Virus record (IMG/VR): IMGVR_UViG_3300006810_006497
Coordinates: 1 to 64,000 of that record
Origin: a virus
Length of the DNA: 64,000 bases
Reading direction: 5' to 3' (one strand)
Shown in pieces: positions 36,449 through 44,296 of the stretch (its first letter is position 1; every line of letters begins with the position of its first letter). The notes beneath the pieces were generated by a model. The model was not told the origin of the DNA and ran no database searches. It was given only the letters and a program-made list of their open reading frames with translations. A program made the position numbers and the translations under genes.

Positions 36449-36663
36449 TCAATCCTCTCCGTTGGGTGGCAGTCTTCACAGTCTGCATCAGCGCATCGAT
36501 CTGGCAACAACTCTTCGCTGTGTCCAGTCTTTGCCTGTTTCTTCCATTGGAAATAGGTGTGGAGGACATGGTTCATGAACGAAGACTTCGATTCCCGCCC
36601 TCGTTCTGCTTCCATTCTCTTGAAGAGATCTTCTCTCATGACAACAGAAACGTGTCGCCCCAT
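36445..36663 (-). CDS. Ribbon-helix-helix DNA-binding regulator
   Basis: This 72-residue protein has an N-terminal ribbon and helices (RHVSVVMREDLFKRMEAERG, SKSSFMNHVLHTYFQW) that match the CopG/MetJ/Arc fold. A C-terminal C-x4-C-x2-C-H cluster (CADADCEDCH) could bind metal. It is first in a long leftward unit and faces a divergent gene across a 74-bp gap with TATA-like and palindromic sequence, so autoregulation is likely. Confidence 0.65.
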   Translation of the reverse strand: MGRHVSVVMREDLFKRMEAERGRESKSSFMNHVLHTYFQWKKQAKTGHSEELLPDRCADADCEDCHPTERIE

Positions 36664-36684
36664 GAAATCCTCTCATGCCTCACA

Positions 36685-36693
36685 CCTATATGA
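36685..36693 (-). promoter_or_regulatory. Divergent promoter element between the RHH gene and the plus-strand gene
   Basis: The minus strand reads TCATATAGG 21 bases before the regulator ATG, identical to the element at 15803. The core CTATATGAG is near-palindromic and may serve the plus-strand gene at 36738 too. That gene has AAGGAGG before its ATG. Confidence 0.45.
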
Positions 36694-36737
36694 GGATTGA
36701 TATGCCCAACAACTCCAAATAAGGAGGCTCTTGTCCC

Positions 36738-37265
36738 ATGTGCATGAGCAATACGCCAACGCTTCTCGTTGCCGTGCAAACCCTGCGTTCCTACAACCAA
36801 GCATTGGCGGGAATGAACAATGACCCCACGGCCATTGAGAATTGGATTCGACGCTACGCAGAAGCCGATTCTCGATCAAGCACATTCCCAAAGGATGCGG
36901 CCATCGGCCTCCTTTCCTATTTGGGAAACCCCGTCTTTGCATCGAGCAACATCACCGCCGATCAACAGGCGTGGTCGGCTGAGATGGCGAGCGCAGAACA
37001 GATCATGCAACAGGAAAACAACTGGATAGGGCGTCAAACCGTTCAAAACAACGCTACAACCTTTGCACGTTTGTTTGGTTCGGATCTCGAATGGATTCAA
37101 CTCTATGCTCAGTCGAAGTCAATGACCGCCAACAACGGCTGGACAAACGAATACCTCATCAACATGGTCATCGCTGATCTGCGCGTGTGCAACGGATCTG
37201 GTGGCGCAGGTGCAATTCCTCACACGGCGATGAACCCATCGTCAAGCAACAATCAGTTGCCCTGA
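36738..37265 (+). CDS. Lone plus-strand gene within the leftward arm, unknown function
   Basis: This 175-residue helical protein (VQTLRSYNQALAGMNNDPTA, WIGRQTVQNNATTFARLFGS, EYLINMVIADLRVCNG) has a good ribosome site (AAGGAGG) and its own possible promoter. Its end overlaps the end of the convergent methyltransferase gene by 13 bases. The composition is natural for a soluble protein. No family is recognised; an early regulator is possible by its divergent place. Confidence 0.5.
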   Translation: MCMSNTPTLLVAVQTLRSYNQALAGMNNDPTAIENWIRRYAEADSRSSTFPKDAAIGLLSYLGNPVFASSNITADQQAWSAEMASAEQIMQQENNWIGRQTVQNNATTFARLFGSDLEWIQLYAQSKSMTANNGWTNEYLINMVIADLRVCNGSGGAGAIPHTAMNPSSSNNQLP

Positions 37266-38431
37266 CGCATCTTCTCCCAAGCATTTTGGAAAGCATCTTG
37301 ATCGATGTTTGCCATTCCCATCAACTCGCTCTTTTTTCCTCGAACAGCACCTTTGCCGCCGCTGGTTTCCTTTCGTTGGAGTTCATGAATGTCAAAGCCC
37401 ATATCGCTAATTGGGTCAACGATTTCGGGAGCAAATGAATTGAACACAACTGTTGGGAAACCGTGGCTTGCCAATCCTTCAATCAAAGCCAATGTTCGTT
37501 CTTGATCATCCATCGTAAAGAAGTCCAATGCGCCTTCTTCACCCATGTAGGGCGGATCGAGAATAAACGCATCTTTTGCGGGGTTCAACTCAATGTCGGA
37601 TTCGAGTTGTTCGTGCAACGGCCTATCTCGATATTCCCACCCCTGCATGGCTTCCGACCATGGGTCAAGTTCCCATCGACCTTTGCCTCCAAGCAACTTT
37701 TGAGGTCGGAACGTGTTGCCTGTCCCTGGTTTAAGGCGGTCTTTTTGGCCCTGCATCAAATCAAAATAAGCCGACTCAAACGATGGTTCGATTGGTTTAT
37801 TCCCTGTGAATCGCAATGAACCAGCCCATCGGTTGAACAGATTTGGGGTCTTAGGAGAATATCGCAACAAACCGTTCATCGACATATGCTGCAACACGAG
37901 GAAGAGTTGGTCTTTTCTTTGCCGCTCACGCTGACTGATGACGCCTTCTCCCTCTTTTCGTCGCAACTCATTAAACTCTTGACGCAATTCGTAAAACTTT
38001 GGCCCCATGAAGAACGGATCTCCGCCCATCTCATCAACGAGGCTTTGAGGAACAGTTCCCAAATCCATCATCTCACCTGTGTTTGGATTTGGCATCATCA
38101 CACTATCGCCCGCTTCATAGGTGAAGGTTTCTGGCTCAAACGACAAAGAGTCTGGATCGTTGATCAAACGCTGATGAAACGATGCCAAGTCTGGGTTGAT
38201 GTCCATGAGCAGAGCCTCTTGAGGCCGCATCCCCAAAGAAAGTCCCGCTGCTCCGCCAAACGGCTCAATGACTCGACGGTCTGGCATGATTTGCTTCAAT
38301 GCTCGACCAATGGCTTGGTATTGAGGATTGGCTTTGTTGCCTTGGATTTTGATGGCTGGAGGCAGAGATCCTCCTGTTTGCAACGCTCTCAAAGCCTTTC
38401 GATATTGAGGGTGCATCTTACGGAGTTCCAC
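37253..38431 (-). CDS. D12-class adenine-N6 DNA methyltransferase (Dam-like)
   Basis: This protein has 392 residues. The SAM site is VIEPFGGAAGLSLG (54-67) with LLMDINPDL following; the catalytic motif IV is FILDPPYMGEEG (near residue 295). The C terminus has the Dam-like pattern GFPTVVFNSFAPEIVDPIS. The N terminus lacks the F-xxx-W tag. The gene is last in the accessory unit and converges on the plus-strand gene. Likely role: methylating viral or host DNA to avoid restriction. Target site is unknown. Confidence 0.75.
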   Translation of the reverse strand: MELRKMHPQYRKALRALQTGGSLPPAIKIQGNKANPQYQAIGRALKQIMPDRRVIEPFGGAAGLSLGMRPQEALLMDINPDLASFHQRLINDPDSLSFEPETFTYEAGDSVMMPNPNTGEMMDLGTVPQSLVDEMGGDPFFMGPKFYELRQEFNELRRKEGEGVISQRERQRKDQLFLVLQHMSMNGLLRYSPKTPNLFNRWAGSLRFTGNKPIEPSFESAYFDLMQGQKDRLKPGTGNTFRPQKLLGGKGRWELDPWSEAMQGWEYRDRPLHEQLESDIELNPAKDAFILDPPYMGEEGALDFFTMDDQERTLALIEGLASHGFPTVVFNSFAPEIVDPISDMGFDIHELQRKETSGGKGAVRGKKSELMGMANIDQDAFQNAWEKMRQGN

Positions 38432-39443
38432 TCAGCATCACCTCCCATGATCGGCGGATGATGTCCCCTGTCATGGCCGCATCCCACAACTCCAACCCCG
38501 CTGAGGTCGAATCATTTGGATCAAAATACATCCCGTGAGTTCCCGTGGCGATGCCTCTCGTTAATGCAGGGATGGAATAATCGTTGCCAGCGGTCAATGA
38601 AAGAGGCACAGGGATGCCCTCTTGACGGTAGCCACCTGGTTCGGTATATTCGACATAGAGTTGTCCTTCTCGATCAGGGGCAATGTCTGTCCACGAAAGA
38701 GGAATCTGCAAAAGCGGGTCAACAGACCCCGACACTCCATGAGATCGTGCGGGACGCCATGGTTGGCCGAAGTCCTGTCGTAGTGGCAACCGTTGTTTTG
38801 GCTTCCACTTTTCTTTTGGCCCCAACGTGTTGTCGAGGATGTCGTACACCTTGTATCCAAATCGAGGGGCTTCTCCACCTGCGAAGGACAACGCAGCATC
38901 ACCGAATGGGTTGCGGCCCATCTGCAAATCGCTATGCATACCGAGGATGTCCAACGGTGATTCACCTGCGTACAATCGAGCCAACTCAGCGGGGTCGAGA
39001 TTGCCAGCCGTCCAAAGGTGAGCGGTTCGGTTGGCATTTCCACGTGCATCGGTGTTCGGTTGCTTTCGACCAAGCCAAGCATCAGCCTGTTTGTTTTCGT
39101 TTAGACGGAAGAACGGGTCTTTGAGAGGGAGCATATTGGCAATGCCCATGATCTGCTGGCCTCCTCGAAGAACGCTCAAGACTCCCGTATCTGGTCGGAT
39201 TTGACCAGTTGATTGAATCATGCCTGGTGAAATGTGAGGTGAATTGATGTCGATGTTGCGAAATGCCTCAATGGTGTGCGGCCTACCTACGGAAAACCCA
39301 CCCCGCATCTCACGAAGATCTCCTCCCTGCGTTTCAACTGGATAAGCCGTCAGCCCATCCATCGAAACAGTCCCTAAATCGATACGATCACGCTTGTTCC
39401 TCTGTTGGAGGAGTTGTTGCCAAGTGTCATCGAATACGCCCAT
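38418..39443 (-). CDS. Tagged protein of unknown function
   Basis: This 341-residue protein has the N terminus MGVFDDTWQQLLQQRNKRDR, with the tag F4/W8. The body is beta-rich with RPHTIEAFRNIDINSPHISP, GYKVYDILDNTLGPKEKWKP, GQLYVEYTEPGGYRQEGIPV and GTHGMYFDPNDSTSAGLELW. The body has some ART-like character (a VLSVLRGGQQ segment and the late GMYFDPND), but I cannot place it. It overlaps the methyltransferase gene by 14 bases. Confidence 0.5.
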   Translation of the reverse strand: MGVFDDTWQQLLQQRNKRDRIDLGTVSMDGLTAYPVETQGGDLREMRGGFSVGRPHTIEAFRNIDINSPHISPGMIQSTGQIRPDTGVLSVLRGGQQIMGIANMLPLKDPFFRLNENKQADAWLGRKQPNTDARGNANRTAHLWTAGNLDPAELARLYAGESPLDILGMHSDLQMGRNPFGDAALSFAGGEAPRFGYKVYDILDNTLGPKEKWKPKQRLPLRQDFGQPWRPARSHGVSGSVDPLLQIPLSWTDIAPDREGQLYVEYTEPGGYRQEGIPVPLSLTAGNDYSIPALTRGIATGTHGMYFDPNDSTSAGLELWDAAMTGDIIRRSWEVMLSGTP

Positions 39444-39452
39444 TTGAACACC

Positions 39453-40424
39453 TCAATGTTTGACATATCCAACATTTCCTTGTCCCGTGTCCCAACACGA
39501 GGAGCATCTGTTGCCTTCGCATGAGTTGATTGGATTTGTTGGATCGGATGCAGGGCAATAGTCCTCATCCAATGCACTTTGCCTAAACTGTGGTCGAGAA
39601 ATAACAGAGGACGTCAAAAGTTGAGGGAATTGCTCAAGCATATCAATGTGCCTTTGGGGAAGTGGTTCAATGCCTCTTTGTTCATTTATCTCGTTATCAG
39701 TTGTTTGATCAATCATTGGAAGGGAAAGCCGCAATGCCATGTTGCCAGGTAGTCCTCCTCTCGCTTGAACAACCTTGTTCGTGAGATCCCATTCTCGCGT
39801 AGGTAGCCAAAACATCGTATCGGGCAACGATTCAGCAATTGCCATCAAATAAGCCAAGTGTTCGGGAGAATCCAAATCGCCCGAATCATGCCAACGGAAG
39901 AATGGAAGTTGGTCTTGTGTTCTTGGGATTTGATTGACCATTGCAGATGCCCATCGTTGGGGGTCGTTTTTCAACGCAGAAAAGTTCCTCAATAGATGGC
40001 GTTGGACATTGTTAAGCGGATAATGTCCTTTATCGTGAGCATAGCATCCTTCACAAACCGAACCTTTGACCCTACGCAATTTTCCACCCCTCATGCACAT
40101 ATGCGTAGGGAGAGAATATGTGGCATTGGGCATTTTCTTAGGTTCCGAAAACCCCCCTCCAAGTGCTTCTTGGATTTCGTCTTTGTTCGTCCAAATGTCT
40201 TTCGCTTTCCAAGGAGCAATATCTCTTGGCCCCATGTCGAGGTCTGCGTCAATACGCTTCCGCCTTAACGCTGCAAACTCTCCAAGTGGATCCTCTTGAA
40301 GGTATCGAAAAGCGGTTTGATCATTCTTAGGGAACGCTTCTCTGCCAATGAGGTCATCCAAATTGAAGTTGTTTGGATCGAGGGCTTTGACCAGCAAATC
40401 CCATGCCTTTGCAAACACGTTCAT
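39453..40424 (-). CDS. Tagged gp88-like protein with Cys clusters
   Basis: This protein has 323 residues. The tag is MNVFAKAWDLLVKALDP (F4, W8). The body follows the phage Gene_product_88 pattern: a Cys motif CMRGGKLRR then CEGCYAHDKGHYP, RHLLRNFSALKNDP, then FFRWHDSGDLDSPEHLAYLM and MFWLPTREWDLTNK. A second cluster near the end (CEGNRCSSCWDTG) adds cysteines. Cys content suggests an Fe-S or zinc site. The family's activity is not established to my knowledge. Confidence 0.6.
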   Translation of the reverse strand: MNVFAKAWDLLVKALDPNNFNLDDLIGREAFPKNDQTAFRYLQEDPLGEFAALRRKRIDADLDMGPRDIAPWKAKDIWTNKDEIQEALGGGFSEPKKMPNATYSLPTHMCMRGGKLRRVKGSVCEGCYAHDKGHYPLNNVQRHLLRNFSALKNDPQRWASAMVNQIPRTQDQLPFFRWHDSGDLDSPEHLAYLMAIAESLPDTMFWLPTREWDLTNKVVQARGGLPGNMALRLSLPMIDQTTDNEINEQRGIEPLPQRHIDMLEQFPQLLTSSVISRPQFRQSALDEDYCPASDPTNPINSCEGNRCSSCWDTGQGNVGYVKH

Positions 40425-40429
40425 CGCGA

Positions 40430-40756
40430 TCAGTCCTTCCTTACCTTTTGGTGCAAGCGTCGAAGGGTTTCCGATTGAAGCGAATCGGTATCGCTGCCCT
40501 TTGGCCGTTCCGTTTTCTTCTTTTCATCACGGGGGACGCCTCGAACACGGTTCAGCAGGTTGCGAATCGACGAGTTGGTTGGCCCTCCTGTTTCAGGATC
40601 CTTAGTGGGTTTTGACTGTATCACGTTATCAACGGCAGCGTCGATGTCCTCCTCCATCTCAGGAGAAGGCTTGTAGGGCCAGCCCATCCGCCGATGGTAT
40701 TCATCACGGGAAGACTTCATCATTTGCCACGTCTTCTCAAACGAGGCATCCGCCAT
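40430..40756 (-). CDS. Small tagged helical protein
   Basis: This protein has 108 residues. The tag is MADASFEKTWQMMKSSRDEY (F6, W10, K14). The rest is charged and helical or disordered (EMEEDIDAAVDNVIQSKPTK) with a basic end (ETLRRLHQKVRKD). With no clear catalytic domain, it may be a small internal protein like those in T4 heads. Sits between the gp88-like and ART-like genes. Confidence 0.5.
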   Translation of the reverse strand: MADASFEKTWQMMKSSRDEYHRRMGWPYKPSPEMEEDIDAAVDNVIQSKPTKDPETGGPTNSSIRNLLNRVRGVPRDEKKKTERPKGSDTDSLQSETLRRLHQKVRKD

Positions 40757-40804
40757 GCGGATCGGTAAAGAGTCGTTTGTTTTGAAAGTGTCGTTATGAA
40801 TGCC

Positions 40805-41317
40805 CTATATGTCCATCAAAATGTTCTCAAGCATTCGACGCCAATCGTAATCGGTTTGATTTGTTCGAGCAGGGAACCTTTGAGCCACTTCAATGTCTTG
40901 CGGGGGTATTGTGTGCGGAGTCCTCATTTGGGTGAAGTCCTCTTGACCGTAATCGGGGATGTAATCACCTTGGACGCGTAGCAGAACTGGTTGTTTCATC
41001 CCAACACCGTATCCCGCCAATTCATGCAAATCATGTGGCAATGCCCATGACCACTTCCCCTCAAACAGACGATTTGGATTATCATCTCCAAAAAGACGTG
41101 ATGCGTGTTGTTTCATTTGATCGAGGAACGCTGTTTCATCGTAGTCATCAAATTGTTCTTCTTGGAGCATCATCGCTTCAGGGAGGTTTTGATGTGGCAG
41201 ATCTCCCGTTGGCTTCAAGCCATCTCTCATGATTGAGTCAAGGTTCTCCGATTCGGTGATGTGATATGGCATTTTCAACAACTCCCAAGTCGTTTCAAAG
41301 GCCCCCAAAGCAATCAC
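40805..41317 (-). CDS. Tagged ADP-ribosyltransferase-like protein
   Basis: This protein has 170 residues from the GTG at 41317; a TTG at 41308 would put the tag at the very N terminus (GAFETTWELLKMP). The body begins YHITESENLDSIMRDGLKPT, the opening of many ART-fold proteins (aromatic-H, then I-x-x-G-L). Later strands include PVLLRV and TPHTIPPQDIEVAQRF. The domain order (tag then ART) is the same as at 46761. Its substrate is unknown. RNA phosphotransferase-like activity in the same fold is an alternative. Confidence 0.55.
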   Translation of the reverse strand: MIALGAFETTWELLKMPYHITESENLDSIMRDGLKPTGDLPHQNLPEAMMLQEEQFDDYDETAFLDQMKQHASRLFGDDNPNRLFEGKWSWALPHDLHELAGYGVGMKQPVLLRVQGDYIPDYGQEDFTQMRTPHTIPPQDIEVAQRFPARTNQTDYDWRRMLENILMDI

Positions 41318-41586
41318 CTAAAATCATTCAAGGTTCTTTGAGCGTTGCCAAGTCTTGGCAGGGGGATGTTGAATGCATCGCCGCCAATGGCTGCACCAAC
41401 TGCGGGGACGAGAACATTTCCAAGTGCCGTATCAATCACCTTCTGTCGCTTTCCTGTCGTGTAGGTGTTGTGGCTCATTCCCTTTATGGGGGTGAGGTCA
41501 TAGGTTGGATCGAAGGTTTGAGCCATAAGGAACTCTTCATCGGAAAACGGTCGAAGGTACATCACCGTTGGTCGATTGTGAGTCAT
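41314..41586 (-). CDS. Small untagged protein in the accessory block
   Basis: This protein has 90 residues when started at the ATG in the ATGA overlap at 41586. It has a possible membrane-active segment (NVLVPAVGAAIGGDAFNI) after a polar N terminus. It sits between the C5 methyltransferase and an ART-like gene and might assist either. No family is recognised. Confidence 0.45.
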   Translation of the reverse strand: MTHNRPTVMYLRPFSDEEFLMAQTFDPTYDLTPIKGMSHNTYTTGKRQKVIDTALGNVLVPAVGAAIGGDAFNIPLPRLGNAQRTLNDFR

Positions 41587-42659
41587 CCCTGAAACATGGC
41601 GGTTTGCAGGGTACGAATGAGAAAATGAACGAGGCTGTTTGTTGCGAGGGCCTTGGCATCGTCCCATGTTGAGCCGCCTCGACCAGGGACGGTTGCACCA
41701 CTCAACGAGATTTGGGGGCCAGCCCCCAATTCTCGAACTGCACTTTCAGTCAAGTTGCCTCGACTGAGCAACTCATCAAGCCAATATCGGACATCTCCTT
41801 GGTTTTCTTCCCATTCTCTCTCTAAATGAGGCATGAAGTCAAGAATTGAACGGCTTGGCAAGCGTCCAGCAATTGGATTCCTTCTTGTTCGGTCATAATG
41901 CGTTGGTCGCTTCTGCCAACCCTCGCCAATGATCATGCGGTTTCGAGTTGATGGTGCGCCGTAGTCAATTGCATTCATTCGTGGATTTTGCTTAACCGTA
42001 CCCATCTCGCCTTTTCCTCGCAACATTGCAATAACCCGATTCCCAAAATCTCGATCAAGGGCGGTTTCGCCCTCGAAAAGAAGGTGTTGATTATTAAGGA
42101 GATCAGGTATCACCTCTTTGGCTTGCTCAACGTGCCAAGAATTGAGGTCAATGTCTGGGTGCTTTTGCATTTGTTGAGCGGTGTAAAATGCATTCAACAC
42201 AGGGGGTATCCCTCCTAACGCACGTTCTGCCCGTTCTTCTGCTGTCAACCCCCCCGTTCCAGCGGATGTCAACAGTTGACACGGGGGAGATGCGCCAAAG
42301 TGTCCACGGCGACCCCCCAAAGCATCTGCATAGACCTCCACTTGATCGTCGGGGTGGGCTTGGCCTTGTTCGGTTCCAAGCCATGCGGTCATGGTCTTTT
42401 CTTCGTAGGGTCTTCGGACGGCGTTGACTGCATCCCATGCATCCACCCCCATAGCCGTAGGGATGCCCATCCGTCGCATTCCAGAAGATGTTCCGCCAAC
42501 CCCCGCTTGTTCATGAATACCTGCGATGTCATCTCGCATCGGCAATTGAGGATACATGATGTCATGAAGACGTTTCATTTCCTCTTTATCTTCTGGAGTC
42601 ATGGCCTTCCACAGCATATCGGAGAAGGCAAACTCGAATAAAGGCTCACTCAATTCCAC
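41583..42659 (-). CDS. Cytosine-C5 DNA methyltransferase
   Basis: This protein has 358 residues from GTG 42659, or 356 from TTG 42653. The SAM region is GVGGTSSGMRRMGIPTAMGV (53-72, with DAW following), replacing the usual FxGxGG motif. The catalytic loop is ASPPCQLLTSAG with Cys127. The target-end motif AIDYGAPSTRNRMII corresponds to the conserved YGxPQxRxR. The N terminus (LFEFAFSDMLWKAMTP) resembles the tag but has Leu where Trp is expected, so I do not count it. It lies next to HMG-CoA lyase. Probable role in evading restriction or host gene control. Confidence 0.75.
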   Translation of the reverse strand: MELSEPLFEFAFSDMLWKAMTPEDKEEMKRLHDIMYPQLPMRDDIAGIHEQAGVGGTSSGMRRMGIPTAMGVDAWDAVNAVRRPYEEKTMTAWLGTEQGQAHPDDQVEVYADALGGRRGHFGASPPCQLLTSAGTGGLTAEERAERALGGIPPVLNAFYTAQQMQKHPDIDLNSWHVEQAKEVIPDLLNNQHLLFEGETALDRDFGNRVIAMLRGKGEMGTVKQNPRMNAIDYGAPSTRNRMIIGEGWQKRPTHYDRTRRNPIAGRLPSRSILDFMPHLEREWEENQGDVRYWLDELLSRGNLTESAVRELGAGPQISLSGATVPGRGGSTWDDAKALATNSLVHFLIRTLQTAMFQG

Positions 42660-43519
42660 ACCGCCTTAAATCGATTCTTGGTTTCGTTGTATTTATTCTT
42701 GGCTGCAACTTTCAACGTAGGATTCTTGATTTTGTGTGCAAGTCTTCGAGCCGCTTTGAGGTCGGAGGACTTGACACCACAGTCAATACCCTCTTTCTCG
42801 CACCACTTGACGAGATCCTCGGTGGCAAGGTTTGCTCCAGACCCCTCAACGAAGGGGCAACCGCCAAGACCACCGATGCTGGAATCAAACTCTCGAACTC
42901 CCTTAAGATAACCAGTTGACACGTTGTTCATCAAGTGTTTGCCATGATGGAGGTGCAATGCCAGATCGTGGGTGAAATCGTTTGCCGTATCGATTCCCGC
43001 AGCGATGTCAAACGGAGTCGCCGTGCCTTTCGTGTCGCATAGCACGATTTTCGTACCAAAGCGGAGTCCATGCTGGACGGCCACGGCGAGATCCTCTTGA
43101 CTGGCATCAAACGCCTCCGACAGGTACACTCGAACAGACTCTCGTGGCACACCTTGGAGGCACTTCTCATAATTCTCAAGGATCCGCTCCAACTTCAAAC
43201 CGTAGTTGGCGATGTTGAAGGACTCAATTGGTGAGAAGAAAATGTTGAACAAACTCATGCCGCAACTGACGGCACGATCAAGTCCACGTTGATTTGGCAC
43301 GAGGACGGACAGTCCCCGCTTATCGTCAAAGGTTTCGCACACTTCTTCGGCGTCGGCCATGTTGGGAACGGCCTTGGGATGAACAAAGGATGCGATTTCG
43401 ATGTGATCGAGGCCAGCATCCCTCAACAACTGGATGAGATGGATTTTGTCATCGGTGGACGGGACGTGCGGCAGATTTTGAAGTCCATCGCGAGGGCCGA
43501 CTTCAAAGATCCGAATCAT
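42650..43519 (-). CDS. Hydroxymethylglutaryl-CoA lyase (HMGL-like, DRE-TIM family)
   Basis: This 289-residue protein is slightly shorter than cellular enzymes. It has the family start FEVGPRDGLQN (R10, D11), then HIEIASFVHPKAVPNMAD (E41), the HxH metal ligands in ALHLHHG (H189, H191), and the active-site loop GGLGGCPFVEGSGANLATED (C221), which is diagnostic of HMG-CoA lyase. The reaction splits 3-hydroxy-3-methylglutaryl-CoA into acetyl-CoA and acetoacetate in leucine breakdown. All recognised catalytic residues are present. There is no N-terminal tag, so it is probably made in the infected cell. A related lyase with another acyl-CoA is possible. Confidence 0.82.
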   Translation of the reverse strand: MIRIFEVGPRDGLQNLPHVPSTDDKIHLIQLLRDAGLDHIEIASFVHPKAVPNMADAEEVCETFDDKRGLSVLVPNQRGLDRAVSCGMSLFNIFFSPIESFNIANYGLKLERILENYEKCLQGVPRESVRVYLSEAFDASQEDLAVAVQHGLRFGTKIVLCDTKGTATPFDIAAGIDTANDFTHDLALHLHHGKHLMNNVSTGYLKGVREFDSSIGGLGGCPFVEGSGANLATEDLVKWCEKEGIDCGVKSSDLKAARRLAHKIKNPTLKVAAKNKYNETKNRFKAVWN

Positions 43520-43522
43520 GCC

Positions 43523-44296
43523 TTAATCCTCCATTCCTTGATGAGGCCCCAACAATCCAGCCCTTCTCATCAAAATGACTGCTGTTTCGCGTTCAATTGG
43601 GTGTTTGAGGCTCCTGTACCATGGTGCTGTTGCACCCTCCTCTATGGCCTCTTCGAGTTCTCGTTGCATTTGATCGCGCCATGCCGTCCCAAGGTGCGGC
43701 ATCATCTCTGCTGTCAACACATCTCGATGAGGCAACTCTCCTTTCAAACGCTTAATGGCATCACGCATATGGGCAACTTGTTCTTCGGGGAAATAAGTGT
43801 CAGCACTTGTTTCGATGGTTGAGGGGCCATAATCGATTGGCTCATCCTCTCCATAATCGGCTATCATACGTTCCAACGCCGCGTTAATTTTTGCCTCGAC
43901 CTCTTCGTCGGACAATTGCTCTTGTGGCTCCTGCATCTCATCGAAAATGAAACTGTCTTTGTTTCCTCCTTGATCCGACATGACGTAAAAATCCTGATCA
44001 GGTACGTTTCGTGTGCGCCAAATTGCTGGACGGGTTTGTCTTAAGGGGACTCGATTTCGATCCATATCGATTAGATGCCCTCCAGGGACTCCTCCTTCAA
44101 TGTCAGTAGGGAGATCTCCAACAGCAGAACCAAACAGGGCGTAGGCCAAAGCGGTATCAAAATCAGCAGTTGCATACCTCACATTGTCGTCCTTATCTCC
44201 GCCCGAATAAATGACATCATAGGGGATCACCTCCCCATGCTCGTTGTAAATGGGGGCTTTGGTGATCGAATCCCAAGCGGCCTCAAACAAACTCAT
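43523..44296 (-). CDS. Tagged ART-like protein of the YSGGD type (paralogue of 47366)
   Basis: This protein has 257 residues. The tag is MSLFEAAWDSITKAP (F4, W8). The next segment YDVIYSGGDKDDNVRYATAD, then FDTALAYALFGSAVGDLP, is shared with the protein at 47366 and resembles ART folds (strand, loop with Arg, then an xDxxxAxxYA helix). The rest is acidic helix (EEVEAKINAALERMIADYGE) and basic C terminus. It has conserved YSGGD and YALxGSA blocks. ART activity is inferred from fold resemblance only. Confidence 0.45.
   Translation of the reverse strand: MSLFEAAWDSITKAPIYNEHGEVIPYDVIYSGGDKDDNVRYATADFDTALAYALFGSAVGDLPTDIEGGVPGGHLIDMDRNRVPLRQTRPAIWRTRNVPDQDFYVMSDQGGNKDSFIFDEMQEPQEQLSDEEVEAKINAALERMIADYGEDEPIDYGPSTIETSADTYFPEEQVAHMRDAIKRLKGELPHRDVLTAEMMPHLGTAWRDQMQRELEEAIEEGATAPWYRSLKHPIERETAVILMRRAGLLGPHQGMED

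Noticed and set aside
37253-38431. Counting the Dam at 37253 as tagged
   Set aside because: Its N terminus (MELRKMHPQYRKALRALQTG) lacks the F-xxx-W core.
41583-42659. Counting the C5 methyltransferase as tagged
   Set aside because: LFEFAFSDMLWKAM has no Trp at the F+4 place; the resemblance may be chance.
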